A DNA stretch of 64,000 bases, from NCBI GenBank assembly GCA_963691835.1, contig OY829383.1, positions 3,410,001 through 3,474,000 on the forward strand, written 5' to 3'. Position numbers and translations under genes: made by a program. This DNA comes from G963691835 sp963691835. Lineage in GTDB: Bacteria > Pseudomonadota > Alphaproteobacteria > Thalassobaculales > Thalassobaculaceae. The first letter of the stretch is position 1. The number at the start of each line of letters is the position of its first letter. Under the pieces are notes generated by a model. That model was not told the DNA's origin and ran no database searches. It was given only the letters and a program-made list of their open reading frames with translations. Positions 51,321-58,910 of the stretch are shown here, piece by piece.

Positions 51321-52641
51321 CGCTGGGTTTGGGCTTCTGCATGGCAGCGCGGCCCTCGTCGTCCTGGTCCTCCGGTAGCTGGGGGAGGGAGGCCGCGGCC
51401 CGCAGGTGGTTCTCAAGCTCGGTGTCGGGGAAGACCGGGGCGCCCGCGCCGGACATGGACGTGAGCAGGGAGCCAATCGCTTCCAGATCGGGCTTCTCAA
51501 GGTCGCCGGGCACAAGGGTCGGCATGACCTCCTCGGAGAGCCCGTTCATCTTCCAAAGCTTGGGGATCAGTTCGCGGTTGATCTTGGCCGCAATGGACGC
51601 CATCCAGGCGCCGACCGCCGTGGCGAATAGCTCGGTTTTGTCGGATGAGAGCGCGAACGAGCCGGTCGACTTCTGGCCCAGCAGGATGAAGTCCGCCAGA
51701 ACGGTGGTTGCAATGCGCCGGTCGTATCGGTCGATGATCTCCGTGGTCGCCATCTGCCGCGCGCCTGCCGAGGCCACGAGCTTGATGTCGTACATCAGGT
51801 TGCCGCTATCGTCCCGGTCGGAAGGCAGGACAATGCCCTCGCTCTCGTTCCGCCGGATGCGCCGGACCAGCGCCTTGAAGTTGGCCATGGCCGTGGCGTC
51901 CGCCGTGCCTGCCTGGGCCTCGAATAGTCGGGAGGGCACATAGACCACGGGGTAGCCCGCAAGGTCGCGCTCGACGCCCACGCCCTCGATGTCCTCGATC
52001 CGCTTCTTGAAGTACCAGCTTCGGTATGCGGGCCGCAGGATCGACCGCCCGAGGGGGTTGCCCTTGGTGGACTCCGTGGTGAAGTTGATGAGCCGCTCCA
52101 TCGGGATCACGACTTGGCGCCCTGTCCGGGTCAATTGCTCCACGGACACGATGTCGCCGTCCTCGTCCTGGTTCCACTTCTCCAGGCTTTCCTGGCCTCT
52201 CAGGGCAATCTTGCGGATGCCGATGAGCCCGTCGTCGTAGCGGCTGCGGCGGGTCTTGTCCTTGGTGTCCCCGCCTCGCAGCTTGTAGACCACCTCCATG
52301 GTGGCGTGCCCGTACACAAACATGGTGCAGATCTCGGATAGCACCTCGGGCCACGTGCCCTCCATGTCCTCGAATAGCACCTCGTGCAGGAACTCCTTGG
52401 CGTCGGCGGCGGCCTGCTCCTCCGAGGCGGCCTGGATCTTCCACTCGGCCTGCCGGATCAACATGCTGATCACGAAAATGATGGCCCCGCAGGTGCCGTC
52501 GTTGTCGGCCATCTGCCGATAGGCGCGGAGGCCCTTGTCCCCCTTAAGCTCCTGCAGGAACTCCTCGTCGATATAGCCGCCGTAATTCTTGAGGTCGGAG
52601 GCCCCCAGGGCCGAATACTTGCTCTTGCTGCCCTCCGGCAT
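51295..52641 (-). CDS. Portal protein (DUF935/Mu gp29-like)
   Basis: 448 residues: YRQMADNDGTCGAIIFVISM, ICTMFVYGHATMEVVYKL, NPLGRSILRPAYRSWYFKKR, VYVPSRL, TTVLADFILLGQKSTGSFAL. It forms the dodecameric DNA gate at the capsid vertex. It ends in an acidic tail (SDEDDDDAQ) that overlaps the next gene by about 26 bases. Start ATG 52641 (MPEGSKSKYSALGASDL). Confidence 0.9.
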   Translation of the reverse strand: MPEGSKSKYSALGASDLKNYGGYIDEEFLQELKGDKGLRAYRQMADNDGTCGAIIFVISMLIRQAEWKIQAASEEQAAADAKEFLHEVLFEDMEGTWPEVLSEICTMFVYGHATMEVVYKLRGGDTKDKTRRSRYDDGLIGIRKIALRGQESLEKWNQDEDGDIVSVEQLTRTGRQVVIPMERLINFTTESTKGNPLGRSILRPAYRSWYFKKRIEDIEGVGVERDLAGYPVVYVPSRLFEAQAGTADATAMANFKALVRRIRRNESEGIVLPSDRDDSGNLMYDIKLVASAGARQMATTEIIDRYDRRIATTVLADFILLGQKSTGSFALSSDKTELFATAVGAWMASIAAKINRELIPKLWKMNGLSEEVMPTLVPGDLEKPDLEAIGSLLTSMSGAGAPVFPDTELENHLRAAASLPQLPEDQDDEGRAAMQKPKPSDEDDDDAQ

Positions 52642-52651
52642 GGCGCCCTCC

Positions 52652-54058
52652 CTATGTGGCGAATGGGTTGGTTTGCTGGACGTCGGCCACATCCACGGTG
52701 GGGGCCGAGCCGCCTAGCATGAGTTCGGTCCCGGCCCAGACCAGCGCGTCGAGCCGGTCGGGGCTGTAGCCCTGGACCTTGCGGTCAAAATCGATTGTGA
52801 ACTGCGCCATCTGGTCCTCCAGCGTGTGGAACGCCCCGACGTGGTGCGCGCGGCCCTGTTCGTAGAGCGCGGAGATCGGCTCCGCCCGGAGCGCCTTGCC
52901 TCGGGTGGCCCAGACAGATCTGAAGGCGATCACGTCTGTCGGGATGGCGCCCGCCGTCTTGAGGTCTTTCGCCGCCTGTTGGATCACGGCGTGGACCATG
53001 TCACCTCCCTGGTTGCGCTCGGCCACGATCCGGTCAGCCCCGTAGCGGTGATAAGCGCGCACGACCTTCTTCCCCCACTCGGCGGGGCTCATGCCGTCGC
53101 TGGATAGGTCCGCGAGCACGTAGAAATGGCCGTCCTCTCCCAGGGCTGCCACGATGATCCCGGTCTCATCCGACCCCTCCTCGGTAGAGATCGCCGGGTC
53201 GACCGCGACCACGATCCGGCGGAGGTCTGGTGCATCCTCGACGCGGAGGAGGTCTAGTTGGTCGAGCGACCAGAGCGCGCCCTGCACATCGGTGAGCAGT
53301 TCGCCGTGTAGCTCCTGGCGCCCGAGCCGCGTGCCCTCATAGCGTTTGATGAGCCGGTCGACGAACTTGGAGGCCAGATTGGCGCGGTTGGCGTAGGTGG
53401 AGGTGCCGGTGACTACCGTACCGTCCTCGCCCTGGATGTTCGTGATCAGCTTCCGGGGGCGGGGGGTGGTGGTGGCACAGCAACGGGGGTCGTCCCCGAG
53501 CCTGAGCCCGAACATAAGCTGGTCCCAGGCGTCGCCGTAGCGCCACTTGGCCACCTCGTCGGCCCAGGCCGCATCGTGCTGCGGGCCGCGTAGCACGTTC
53601 GGCTCTCGGGCATTGTACAGGGTGGCTATCGCCCCATTGGCCCAGGTGAGCCGCCGCTTGGAGGGCTCGTATTTGGGGACCCCGATATGGCGGCCTTTGT
53701 TGTCGCGATCACCGGCATGGCACACGTTCAAGATGCCGCTGTCGCCCTCGACCATCACGTCCCGCGCATCGGCGGCGGTTTCGGCCACAAGCGCGATCCG
53801 CCGGAAACCGTTCTTGACTTGGTCGCGTGTCCATTCGGCTCCCAGCCGGGTCTTGCCCGAGCCGCGACCGCCCATCACCAGCCAGACCAGCCAATCCCCA
53901 GGTGGGGGGACCTGATCCTCCCGGCGGCGCAACTCCCAGACGTGGAGCAGGCTGTCCGCCGTTTTGGCGTCGAGTTGCCCGATCTTCCGCGCCAGCTTCT
54001 TAGGAGGCATCCCCTTGAGATAGGACAGCAAGGAGGCGAGCGACTGCGTCTCGGCCAT
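52652..54058 (-). CDS. terL: Terminase large subunit
   Basis: 468 residues: ATPase Walker A GGRGSGKT (63-70), AEWTRDQ, ANGAIATLYNAREPNVLRGP, AWADEVAKW (Walker B region), then the RNase-H-like nuclease part IVVAVDPAISTEEGSDETGI, DRIVAERNQGGDMVHAVIQQ and SPDRLDALVWA. It drives DNA packaging and cuts the concatemer. The start overlaps the small subunit gene by 59 bases; a later start at 54010 is possible. Confidence 0.94.
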   Translation of the reverse strand: MAETQSLASLLSYLKGMPPKKLARKIGQLDAKTADSLLHVWELRRREDQVPPPGDWLVWLVMGGRGSGKTRLGAEWTRDQVKNGFRRIALVAETAADARDVMVEGDSGILNVCHAGDRDNKGRHIGVPKYEPSKRRLTWANGAIATLYNAREPNVLRGPQHDAAWADEVAKWRYGDAWDQLMFGLRLGDDPRCCATTTPRPRKLITNIQGEDGTVVTGTSTYANRANLASKFVDRLIKRYEGTRLGRQELHGELLTDVQGALWSLDQLDLLRVEDAPDLRRIVVAVDPAISTEEGSDETGIIVAALGEDGHFYVLADLSSDGMSPAEWGKKVVRAYHRYGADRIVAERNQGGDMVHAVIQQAAKDLKTAGAIPTDVIAFRSVWATRGKALRAEPISALYEQGRAHHVGAFHTLEDQMAQFTIDFDRKVQGYSPDRLDALVWAGTELMLGGSAPTVDVADVQQTNPFAT

Positions 54059-54494
54059 CTACCTCATCCTGGCCATCGGTTCCGAGGAGCGCGCGGGTGC
54101 CCGCATCGAGGCCGAGCAACCGGGCTTTCCGGTCCATGAGTTTGACCATGCGGTCCACGGCCTTGAGGTCCGGCGGGGAGCCCGTGGCCATCGGGAACAC
54201 CGCCCGGATGAGTCTGTCGATCTGGAGGACTTGAGTGGCGACATATTCCGATACATCCTCTCGTGTTTCCTGCAGCGTATCCTCGATAGCTGCTGTCACG
54301 AGCTTCCAGGCGACGGAGCGATTGGAGAGCCCCATGGTCTTGGCTATCTCGTCATACGACAGGCCTCGGAGCCGCAGTTGCACTGCCTTCAGGCGGTTCT
54401 CGATGGTCTCAATCTTCGGCGCGGAGGCCCTTCCGCCTCTACCGTTCGACGAGCGAGTGCCGTTTTTTTTCGTCGTTTTCGGTTGACGGACCAT
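54000..54494 (-). CDS. terS: Terminase small subunit-like protein
   Basis: 164 residues: basic N-terminus, then a helix-turn-helix (LKAVQLRLRGLSYDEIAKTM-GLSNRSVAWKLV) and a helical oligomerisation region (TQVLQIDRLIRAVFPMATGS). It immediately precedes terL, as expected for the DNA-recognition subunit. Confidence 0.82.
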   Translation of the reverse strand: MVRQPKTTKKNGTRSSNGRGGRASAPKIETIENRLKAVQLRLRGLSYDEIAKTMGLSNRSVAWKLVTAAIEDTLQETREDVSEYVATQVLQIDRLIRAVFPMATGSPPDLKAVDRMVKLMDRKARLLGLDAGTRALLGTDGQDEVDGRDAVARLLAVLSQGDAS

Positions 54495-54500
54495 CCGTTG

Positions 54501-54520
54501 TTATCCTATATTTTCCGACA
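54501..54520 (+). promoter_or_regulatory. Dispersed tandem-decamer motif, site 6
   Basis: TTATCCTATATTTTCCGACA, the reference copy. It lies 6 bases from the terS start (divergent) and 48 bases upstream of the plus-strand gene at 54568. Confidence 0.6.
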
Positions 54521-54567
54521 TCGAGGGCGGCGGCAGATCGCCCCGAGATCGCAACAAGGAGATCCCG

Positions 54568-55134
54568 ATGAAGACCTACACGGACAAGAGCAACGCAAGC
54601 CGGGCCGCGAAGAAGCAGTTGGCCGCACTCGGCTGCCCCGACCCGAAGAACGGCAGCGACTTCGTGATCAAGCAGAACGACGATGGCCGGTTCTTCGTTG
54701 AGCTTCTGAACCCCTGGGCCACTTTCGGCGATTTCGTGGAGAACGCCACGGAGGCGCCCGAGCCGGTTCCGGCACCGGCGGTTCCGGAGATCGACGGCGC
54801 GGCTCTTGCCGCGGACAGCGGGGAGGCGAACAACGAGCCCCCGGCGGCGAAGAAACAGAGCAAGCACGACCTGCAGGTTGAGGCCGCATATCAGGCTGGG
54901 CTTGCCGGGGAAGACGCCCCGGTCCTGGAGATCACCAGCGCAGCCAATCTCAGCTACCAGAAGCGAGCCGACAAGCTCCGCGATGTGGCCCTGAGCATCG
55001 ATCGCGCGGCGCTGGCCACGATTGAGATCGGCGGAGTCAACACCTACGCCCAGAAGCTCCGGGCTTATCAGCTTGAGCTTGCGGCCTGGATCGTTGGCCA
55101 CAAGGAACACACCAAGCAGGAGGGCCAGGGCTGA
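54568..55134 (+). CDS. Phage hypothetical protein, 188 aa
   Basis: MKTYTDKSNASRAAKKQLAA...: N-terminal region with a basic helix then GSDFVIKQNDDGRFFVELL, an Ala/Pro/Glu linker (TEAPEPVPAPAVPE), and a C-terminal helical domain (HDLQVEAAYQAGLAGEDAPV...). AAGGAG before the ATG. Plus-strand gene divergent from terminase; function unknown. Confidence 0.72.
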   Translation: MKTYTDKSNASRAAKKQLAALGCPDPKNGSDFVIKQNDDGRFFVELLNPWATFGDFVENATEAPEPVPAPAVPEIDGAALAADSGEANNEPPAAKKQSKHDLQVEAAYQAGLAGEDAPVLEITSAANLSYQKRADKLRDVALSIDRAALATIEIGGVNTYAQKLRAYQLELAAWIVGHKEHTKQEGQG

Positions 55135-55430
55135 TGGCAACTCTATGGATTCACGTACGGGGTTGCGCGCCGCGATTGATGGCAACGGGCAGCCGCTCCG
55201 ATTGTGGGAGGGCCTCACTTGTGATCATGGATGAGTGCAAGAGGAATGGGGGGCAGGTCGCAAAGACCTCCTCGGCCCTATCATGGGAGGCTGTTGCGAT
55301 TGTTGGCGGGAGACTGACCCCTTGGGTAACGGCCTGGATCGATCCCTCCGCTGACATGCTGGCGGAGACCTTGATCCCCGAGGCCTTCCGATCCCCGGAC
55401 GGATTCCGGGAGCCCAGCCGGGCCTCCTAG
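55134..55430 (+). CDS. Hypothetical protein, start uncertain
   Basis: The stop of the previous gene overlaps this ATG. The better-looking part begins at 55227 (MDECKRNGGQVAKTSSALSW...; 67 residues). In another frame a 29-residue ORF (55145-55234, MDSRTGLRAAIDGNGQPLRL...) precedes it with 8 bases of overlap. So either one 98-residue protein or two small coupled ones. It ends convergent with the methyltransferase gene. Confidence 0.42.
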   Translation: MATLWIHVRGCAPRLMATGSRSDCGRASLVIMDECKRNGGQVAKTSSALSWEAVAIVGGRLTPWVTAWIDPSADMLAETLIPEAFRSPDGFREPSRAS

Positions 55431-56722
55431 CGCGCGGCAGCCACCTCCGTAAATGAACGGCCATCCTCCTCCAGGGTGGCCGTTTTCTTTGTCCAGGCCT
55501 CCCAGCGGCGGATGATCACGTCGACATAGCGGGGGTCGAGTTCGCACCCGATGGCGACCCGCGAGCAGGACGCGGCTGCGATGATTGTCGATCCGGACCC
55601 GAGGAACGGGTCATAGACCACCTCGCCCGCCTGGGTGTGATTCATCATTGGGCGCCGCATGAGTTCGACCGGCTTCTGGGTGCCATGCACCGTAGCCGCG
55701 TCGTCCTTGTCGTGCCCTTCCTCGACCTCGTTGGCGATCTCCGAGAGATCCGCCCCGAGGGTCCAGAGAGTGGTTTGCTTCCGGCCGCCAGACCAGTTGG
55801 CATTTGCGCCCTTCCGTACTGCGTACCAGCAGGGCTCGTGCTTGAAGTGGTAGGCCGCCCGAGACAGGGTCATCATGGATTTGGCCCAGATGATCTGTTG
55901 CCGGATGATAAAGCCCGAGGCCTCTAGGCTCTGGATCACCTGTCCGGCTGTCCGGTCAGCGCTCCAAACGTAGACGATGTCGCCGCCGAACAGCGCCCAG
56001 GCCTCGCGCCAGTCCGCCCGGTCGTCGTTCAGCACTTTGCCTGTGCGTTTGGTGGTCGCTGCGCCCGCCTTGTTCCGCCATGCCGGGTCGTACTCCACGC
56101 CATAGGGCGGGTCGGTGACCATGAGCCGGGGCTTGTCGCCATCCAGGGCCTTGGCAACCACGTCCGCGTCCGTTGAGTCGCCGCAGATCACCCGGTGGGG
56201 GCCGAGCAGCCAGACGTCGCCGGGCCGCGCGACCGCTTCCTCCGGCAGATCCGGGATCACGTCCTCATCGTCCGCGTCGTCGTCGCTGCCGTAGTCTTCC
56301 AGCGGGGCCAGCATGTCCCGAAGCTCGTCGTCGGAGAAGCCCAGGATGTCCAGGTCGAAATCGACCAGCCCCGCATCGATGTCCGCCTCGATGGAGCGGA
56401 CCTCGTTGGCCAGCATCTCCATGTCCCACCCGGCGTTGAGCGCGAGCTTGTTGTCCGCGATCACGTAGGCCCGCCGCTGGGCCTCGCTGAGATGCCCCAG
56501 GCAGATGGTGGGCACCTCGGGTAGCTGGAGGGCCATGGCGGCCTGTAAGCGCCCGTGTCCGGCTATGATGGTGCCCTCGGCATCCACTAGGACCGGGTTC
56601 GTAAAACCGAACTCCCGGATGCTCGCCGCGATCTCCGCCACCTGCTGCTGGGAGTGGGTCCGGCTGTTCCGGGCATAGGGCACGAGCTTGTCGGTCGGGA
56701 CGTACTCGATGGTGAGGGACAT
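55427..56722 (-). CDS. ParB-domain / DNA adenine- or cytosine-N methyltransferase fusion
   Basis: 431 residues. Residues 1-110 are a ParB/Spo0J-type nuclease domain (KLVPYARNSRTHS, NPVLVDAEGTIIAGHGRLQA, ADNKLALNAGW). The C-terminal half is an N6/N4 methyltransferase of the beta order: DPPYGVEY (motif IV) near 225, then TQKPVEL and DPFLGSGSTIIAA (motif I) near 380. Phages often carry such solitary methyltransferases, which protect DNA against host restriction. Target site unknown. Confidence 0.9.
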   Translation of the reverse strand: MSLTIEYVPTDKLVPYARNSRTHSQQQVAEIAASIREFGFTNPVLVDAEGTIIAGHGRLQAAMALQLPEVPTICLGHLSEAQRRAYVIADNKLALNAGWDMEMLANEVRSIEADIDAGLVDFDLDILGFSDDELRDMLAPLEDYGSDDDADDEDVIPDLPEEAVARPGDVWLLGPHRVICGDSTDADVVAKALDGDKPRLMVTDPPYGVEYDPAWRNKAGAATTKRTGKVLNDDRADWREAWALFGGDIVYVWSADRTAGQVIQSLEASGFIIRQQIIWAKSMMTLSRAAYHFKHEPCWYAVRKGANANWSGGRKQTTLWTLGADLSEIANEVEEGHDKDDAATVHGTQKPVELMRRPMMNHTQAGEVVYDPFLGSGSTIIAAASCSRVAIGCELDPRYVDVIIRRWEAWTKKTATLEEDGRSFTEVAAAR

Positions 56723-56804
56723 TATCGGCTCCGATGGGGTGCCGGGACCGCCAACAAGGGGGTAGACGGCCCCGGCGTTTGCCGCAGGGGGCGAGGGCTG
56801 CGGC

Positions 56805-56839
56805 AAAGAAAAAGGCCGGAAACCATTGGGCTCCGGCCT
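56805..56839 (-). terminator. Terminator or attenuator upstream of the methyltransferase gene
   Basis: AGGCCGGA (56813-56820) pairs with TCCGGCCT (56832-56839); on the minus strand the stem runs into TTTTTCTTTG. It lies between motif site 7 and the methyltransferase start, so it may end the upstream gene or attenuate this one. Confidence 0.7.
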
Positions 56840-56895
56840 AGTGAAACAAGGGAGGAAACGCTCGGGATGGCGTTCCAAGGGAACTGTCCGAAGCG

Positions 56896-56915
56896 TGACG
56901 GAAACTATAGGATAT
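56896..56915 (-). promoter_or_regulatory. Dispersed tandem-decamer motif, site 7 (minus strand)
   Basis: On the minus strand ATATCCTATAGTTTCCGTCA, 17 of 20 positions identical to site 6. It is oriented toward the methyltransferase gene, 174 bases downstream, and is the only copy on the minus strand. Confidence 0.55.
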
Positions 56916-56961
56916 TTGCTGCAGCTTCCGCAAGGGGTTTTGTGCCCCGCGGTCGATGAGC

Positions 56962-57294
56962 CTATCGCACTCGGCTGACCGCCCCCAGATCCGGAAACAA
57001 CGCGCCGCATCGGTCCAGGCCCAGGTCGCCCGTCTTAGGGCAGTCGGCAGCGATGTCAGAGAGCAGGTCGGGCATGGACCCGTCGGGGCCGTAGCGCGCC
57101 ACGAGCTTGGCCCGGCGGTATTGGCCGAAGCGACCGCACTTCTGGCATTCGATCCGGACCAGATCGAGGTGGAAGGATGAGAGGGTGTAGGCTCGGACAT
57201 GACGCCGCCGTTGGATGGGGCGCCATTGAATCGTTGTCGGCTCCAAGCCGCAAGCAGGACCGCGACCGAGCCCTGAGATGGGGCGACAACTCAT
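56962..57294 (-). CDS. Small cysteine-rich phage protein (zinc-ribbon-like)
   Basis: About 110 residues; the conserved part HLDLVRIECQKCGRFGQYRR...LVARYGPDGSMPDLLSDIAA...DLGLDRCGAL is a family widespread in alphaproteobacterial phages. The start is weak: ATG 57294, with the first 45 residues poorly conserved and formed from the repeat region. Possibly initiated later at a rare codon. Confidence 0.6.
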   Translation of the reverse strand: MSCRPISGLGRGPACGLEPTTIQWRPIQRRRHVRAYTLSSFHLDLVRIECQKCGRFGQYRRAKLVARYGPDGSMPDLLSDIAADCPKTGDLGLDRCGALFPDLGAVSRVR

Positions 57295-57427
57295 TGGAAA
57301 ACAAAGCTCCCCAAAACTGGGGAGCCACAAATCGGCCCGCGTCGCTAACCCATTGAAATGCCGAGCTCCGCAAAACTGCGGAACCGGCAACGCATTGATA
57401 AATTTAGCTGCTGAAAACTGAGCAGCC
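57291..57427. repeat. Three tandem degenerate hairpins with CATTG boxes
   Basis: Hairpins GCTCCCC-AAAACT-GGGGAGC (57306-57325), GCTCCGC-AAAACT-GCGGAAC (57365-57384, one mismatch) and GCTGCT-GAAAACTG-AGCAGC (57407-57426). Each is preceded by CATTGG or CATTGA. On the minus strand each looks like a hairpin plus T-rich tail and then CAATG. Confidence 0.65.
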
Positions 57428-57434
57428 GGGGGAT

Positions 57435-57974
57435 TTACGCCGACGCCATCCTCTGCCGGTCAGCCGCCCGGACGTGGAGCTTGGCCAAGGTCTCAAGCGC
57501 GCCCTCGATGAGCCCTGAGACGCTGTCGCGGGTGCAGGGCTGCCCGGCCAGCCGCTTCTCTTGGACGTAGCGGTTCAGCGACCACTCCAGCCCTACGACA
57601 TGCCACATCGCATCGCCCTGCTTGGGGCCAAGCGCGTTCATCGAGACCCGAATGTACTGCCGCGCGTCGAAGTGGAACAACATGTCCTCCGTTGAGGACG
57701 CACCGCCCTTCGCGTTGGTGTTCGTCATCTCGAAAATCGTCTTGTATCGCTCGCCACAGCCGGAGCGGTGGAGGTTGGCGTGAAAGTCTTGGGCGACCTG
57801 CCATTGGGCCTCGGTGATCCGGTCCTTCTCGACCCACACGTCCAGGAAGTCCTTCCGCTTGAGGTGGGTGACGGTGAGGCCCGTCTCTGGGTCGGCCTCC
57901 CGGATCATCACCGCCTGGGCGCGGCCGTCGTAGATTTCGACCGTGCCCAGCTTCTCGCGTTTCTGCTTTGCCAT
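57435..57974 (-). CDS. Phage hypothetical, DUF6456-like
   Basis: 179 residues: KQKREKLGTVEIYDGRAQAV...EAQWQVAQDFHANLHRSGCG, then HVVGLEWSLNRYVQEKRL and LIEGALETLAKL. The helical second half resembles DUF6456-type proteins of alphaproteobacterial phages. Role unknown. ATG 57974 with AGGAG upstream. Confidence 0.65.
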   Translation of the reverse strand: MAKQKREKLGTVEIYDGRAQAVMIREADPETGLTVTHLKRKDFLDVWVEKDRITEAQWQVAQDFHANLHRSGCGERYKTIFEMTNTNAKGGASSTEDMLFHFDARQYIRVSMNALGPKQGDAMWHVVGLEWSLNRYVQEKRLAGQPCTRDSVSGLIEGALETLAKLHVRAADRQRMASA

Positions 57975-58000
57975 GATTGGCTCCTTCGGTTGAACGGTCG

Positions 58001-58348
58001 TTAGATCTTGCTGGGGCGTCGTCCAAAAAGACTGGTGACGTTGCTGCTCTCGCCCTGGGACTTGAGTTTGGAAACCCAGTCGATCTTGGCCTTTCGCCAG
58101 CCGCAGTTTGCGAGGCCGCGAATGGTGCGCTTCTCGGTCGGCTTGCCGTAGATGCCGCCTGCTCGCAGGTAGGCGATCCCCACGAACTCTTTGTCCTCCA
58201 CCGGGTCGTGCCATATGTGCGTCACAATAGCGACGCGGACAGGACGATCCGGATCTAGGTTGGGGTCGCCCCCCCACAGCACAGTTCCACGGGAAGCGGG
58301 CAACTCTAGCTGATCGCCGATTTCTATGTTCTCGAATCTTGCCGCCAT
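58001..58348 (-). CDS. Phage hypothetical protein, 115 aa
   Basis: MAARFENIEIGDQLELPASR...: a small beta-barrel-like protein (VRVAIVTHIWHDPVEDKEFV) with a basic C-terminus. No known function. GAGG precedes ATG 58348. Confidence 0.68.
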   Translation of the reverse strand: MAARFENIEIGDQLELPASRGTVLWGGDPNLDPDRPVRVAIVTHIWHDPVEDKEFVGIAYLRAGGIYGKPTEKRTIRGLANCGWRKAKIDWVSKLKSQGESSNVTSLFGRRPSKI

Positions 58349-58358
58349 TCCTCGCCTC

Positions 58359-58607
58359 CTAGATGCTTTCGACCACGAGGCCGATCCGTTCGCCCTTTCG
58401 CCGGTCCCCGCCATGCGGGTGGCACTCGACGGCCACACATCGGAACCGCTCTCCGTTGATCTCGACCTCCCGCCGCTCAAGATGGGGAAAGGTGGCCTCG
58501 CCGGGCTGGCGGCGAGGGCAATCCTGGTCCAGCCATGTTTCCGCTGCCCAGCCCACGCCTTTGATCCGATACCACTCCTTGCATACGAACTTCGGGACCT
58601 CTTCCAT
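58359..58607 (-). CDS. Phage hypothetical protein, 82 aa
   Basis: MEEVPKFVCKEWYRIKGVGW...FRCVAVECHPHGGDRRKGE; a beta-rich protein with a few cysteines. It lies 10 bases upstream of the next gene in an early minus-strand run. Confidence 0.65.
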   Translation of the reverse strand: MEEVPKFVCKEWYRIKGVGWAAETWLDQDCPRRQPGEATFPHLERREVEINGERFRCVAVECHPHGGDRRKGERIGLVVESI

Positions 58608-58631
58608 GTTTCCCCCCTTTGCGTATCAGTC

Positions 58632-58910
58632 CTAGTGGAAGCACGCGCTGGCCATGTCGCCCATATCAAGCCGGGTGTCTTGGCCAACAAGTGCAATGGA
58701 AATCAACTCGTTACGGTCTGTCGCGGCGATGCGCTCCACCTCGTGCCAGGGGACGCCCATCTGTTTCTGGGGGGCGTCCGCGTCGTCCTGGGTTCCGATG
58801 ATCACGATACCCTCCGGCTGGATCTCGACCCACCAGTACCACCCGGATTGATCGGGCTGGTTCATCTGAGCCCACTCCCCAAGCTCCCGCAGATACGCGA
58901 GCAACGTCAT
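58632..58910 (-). CDS. Phage hypothetical protein, 92 aa
   Basis: MTLLAYLRELGEWAQMNQPD-QSGWYWWVEIQPEGIVIIG...; small protein, overlaps the primase-helicase stop by 4 bases, so translation is coupled. Confidence 0.65.
   Translation of the reverse strand: MTLLAYLRELGEWAQMNQPDQSGWYWWVEIQPEGIVIIGTQDDADAPQKQMGVPWHEVERIAATDRNELISIALVGQDTRLDMGDMASACFH

Noticed and set aside
55427..56722. Plasmid partition protein ParB
   Set aside because: The ParB-like domain is joined to a complete methyltransferase (DPPY and FLGSGST) and there is no ParA beside it; the host ParA-type gene at 764 is 54 kb away and not part of the phage.
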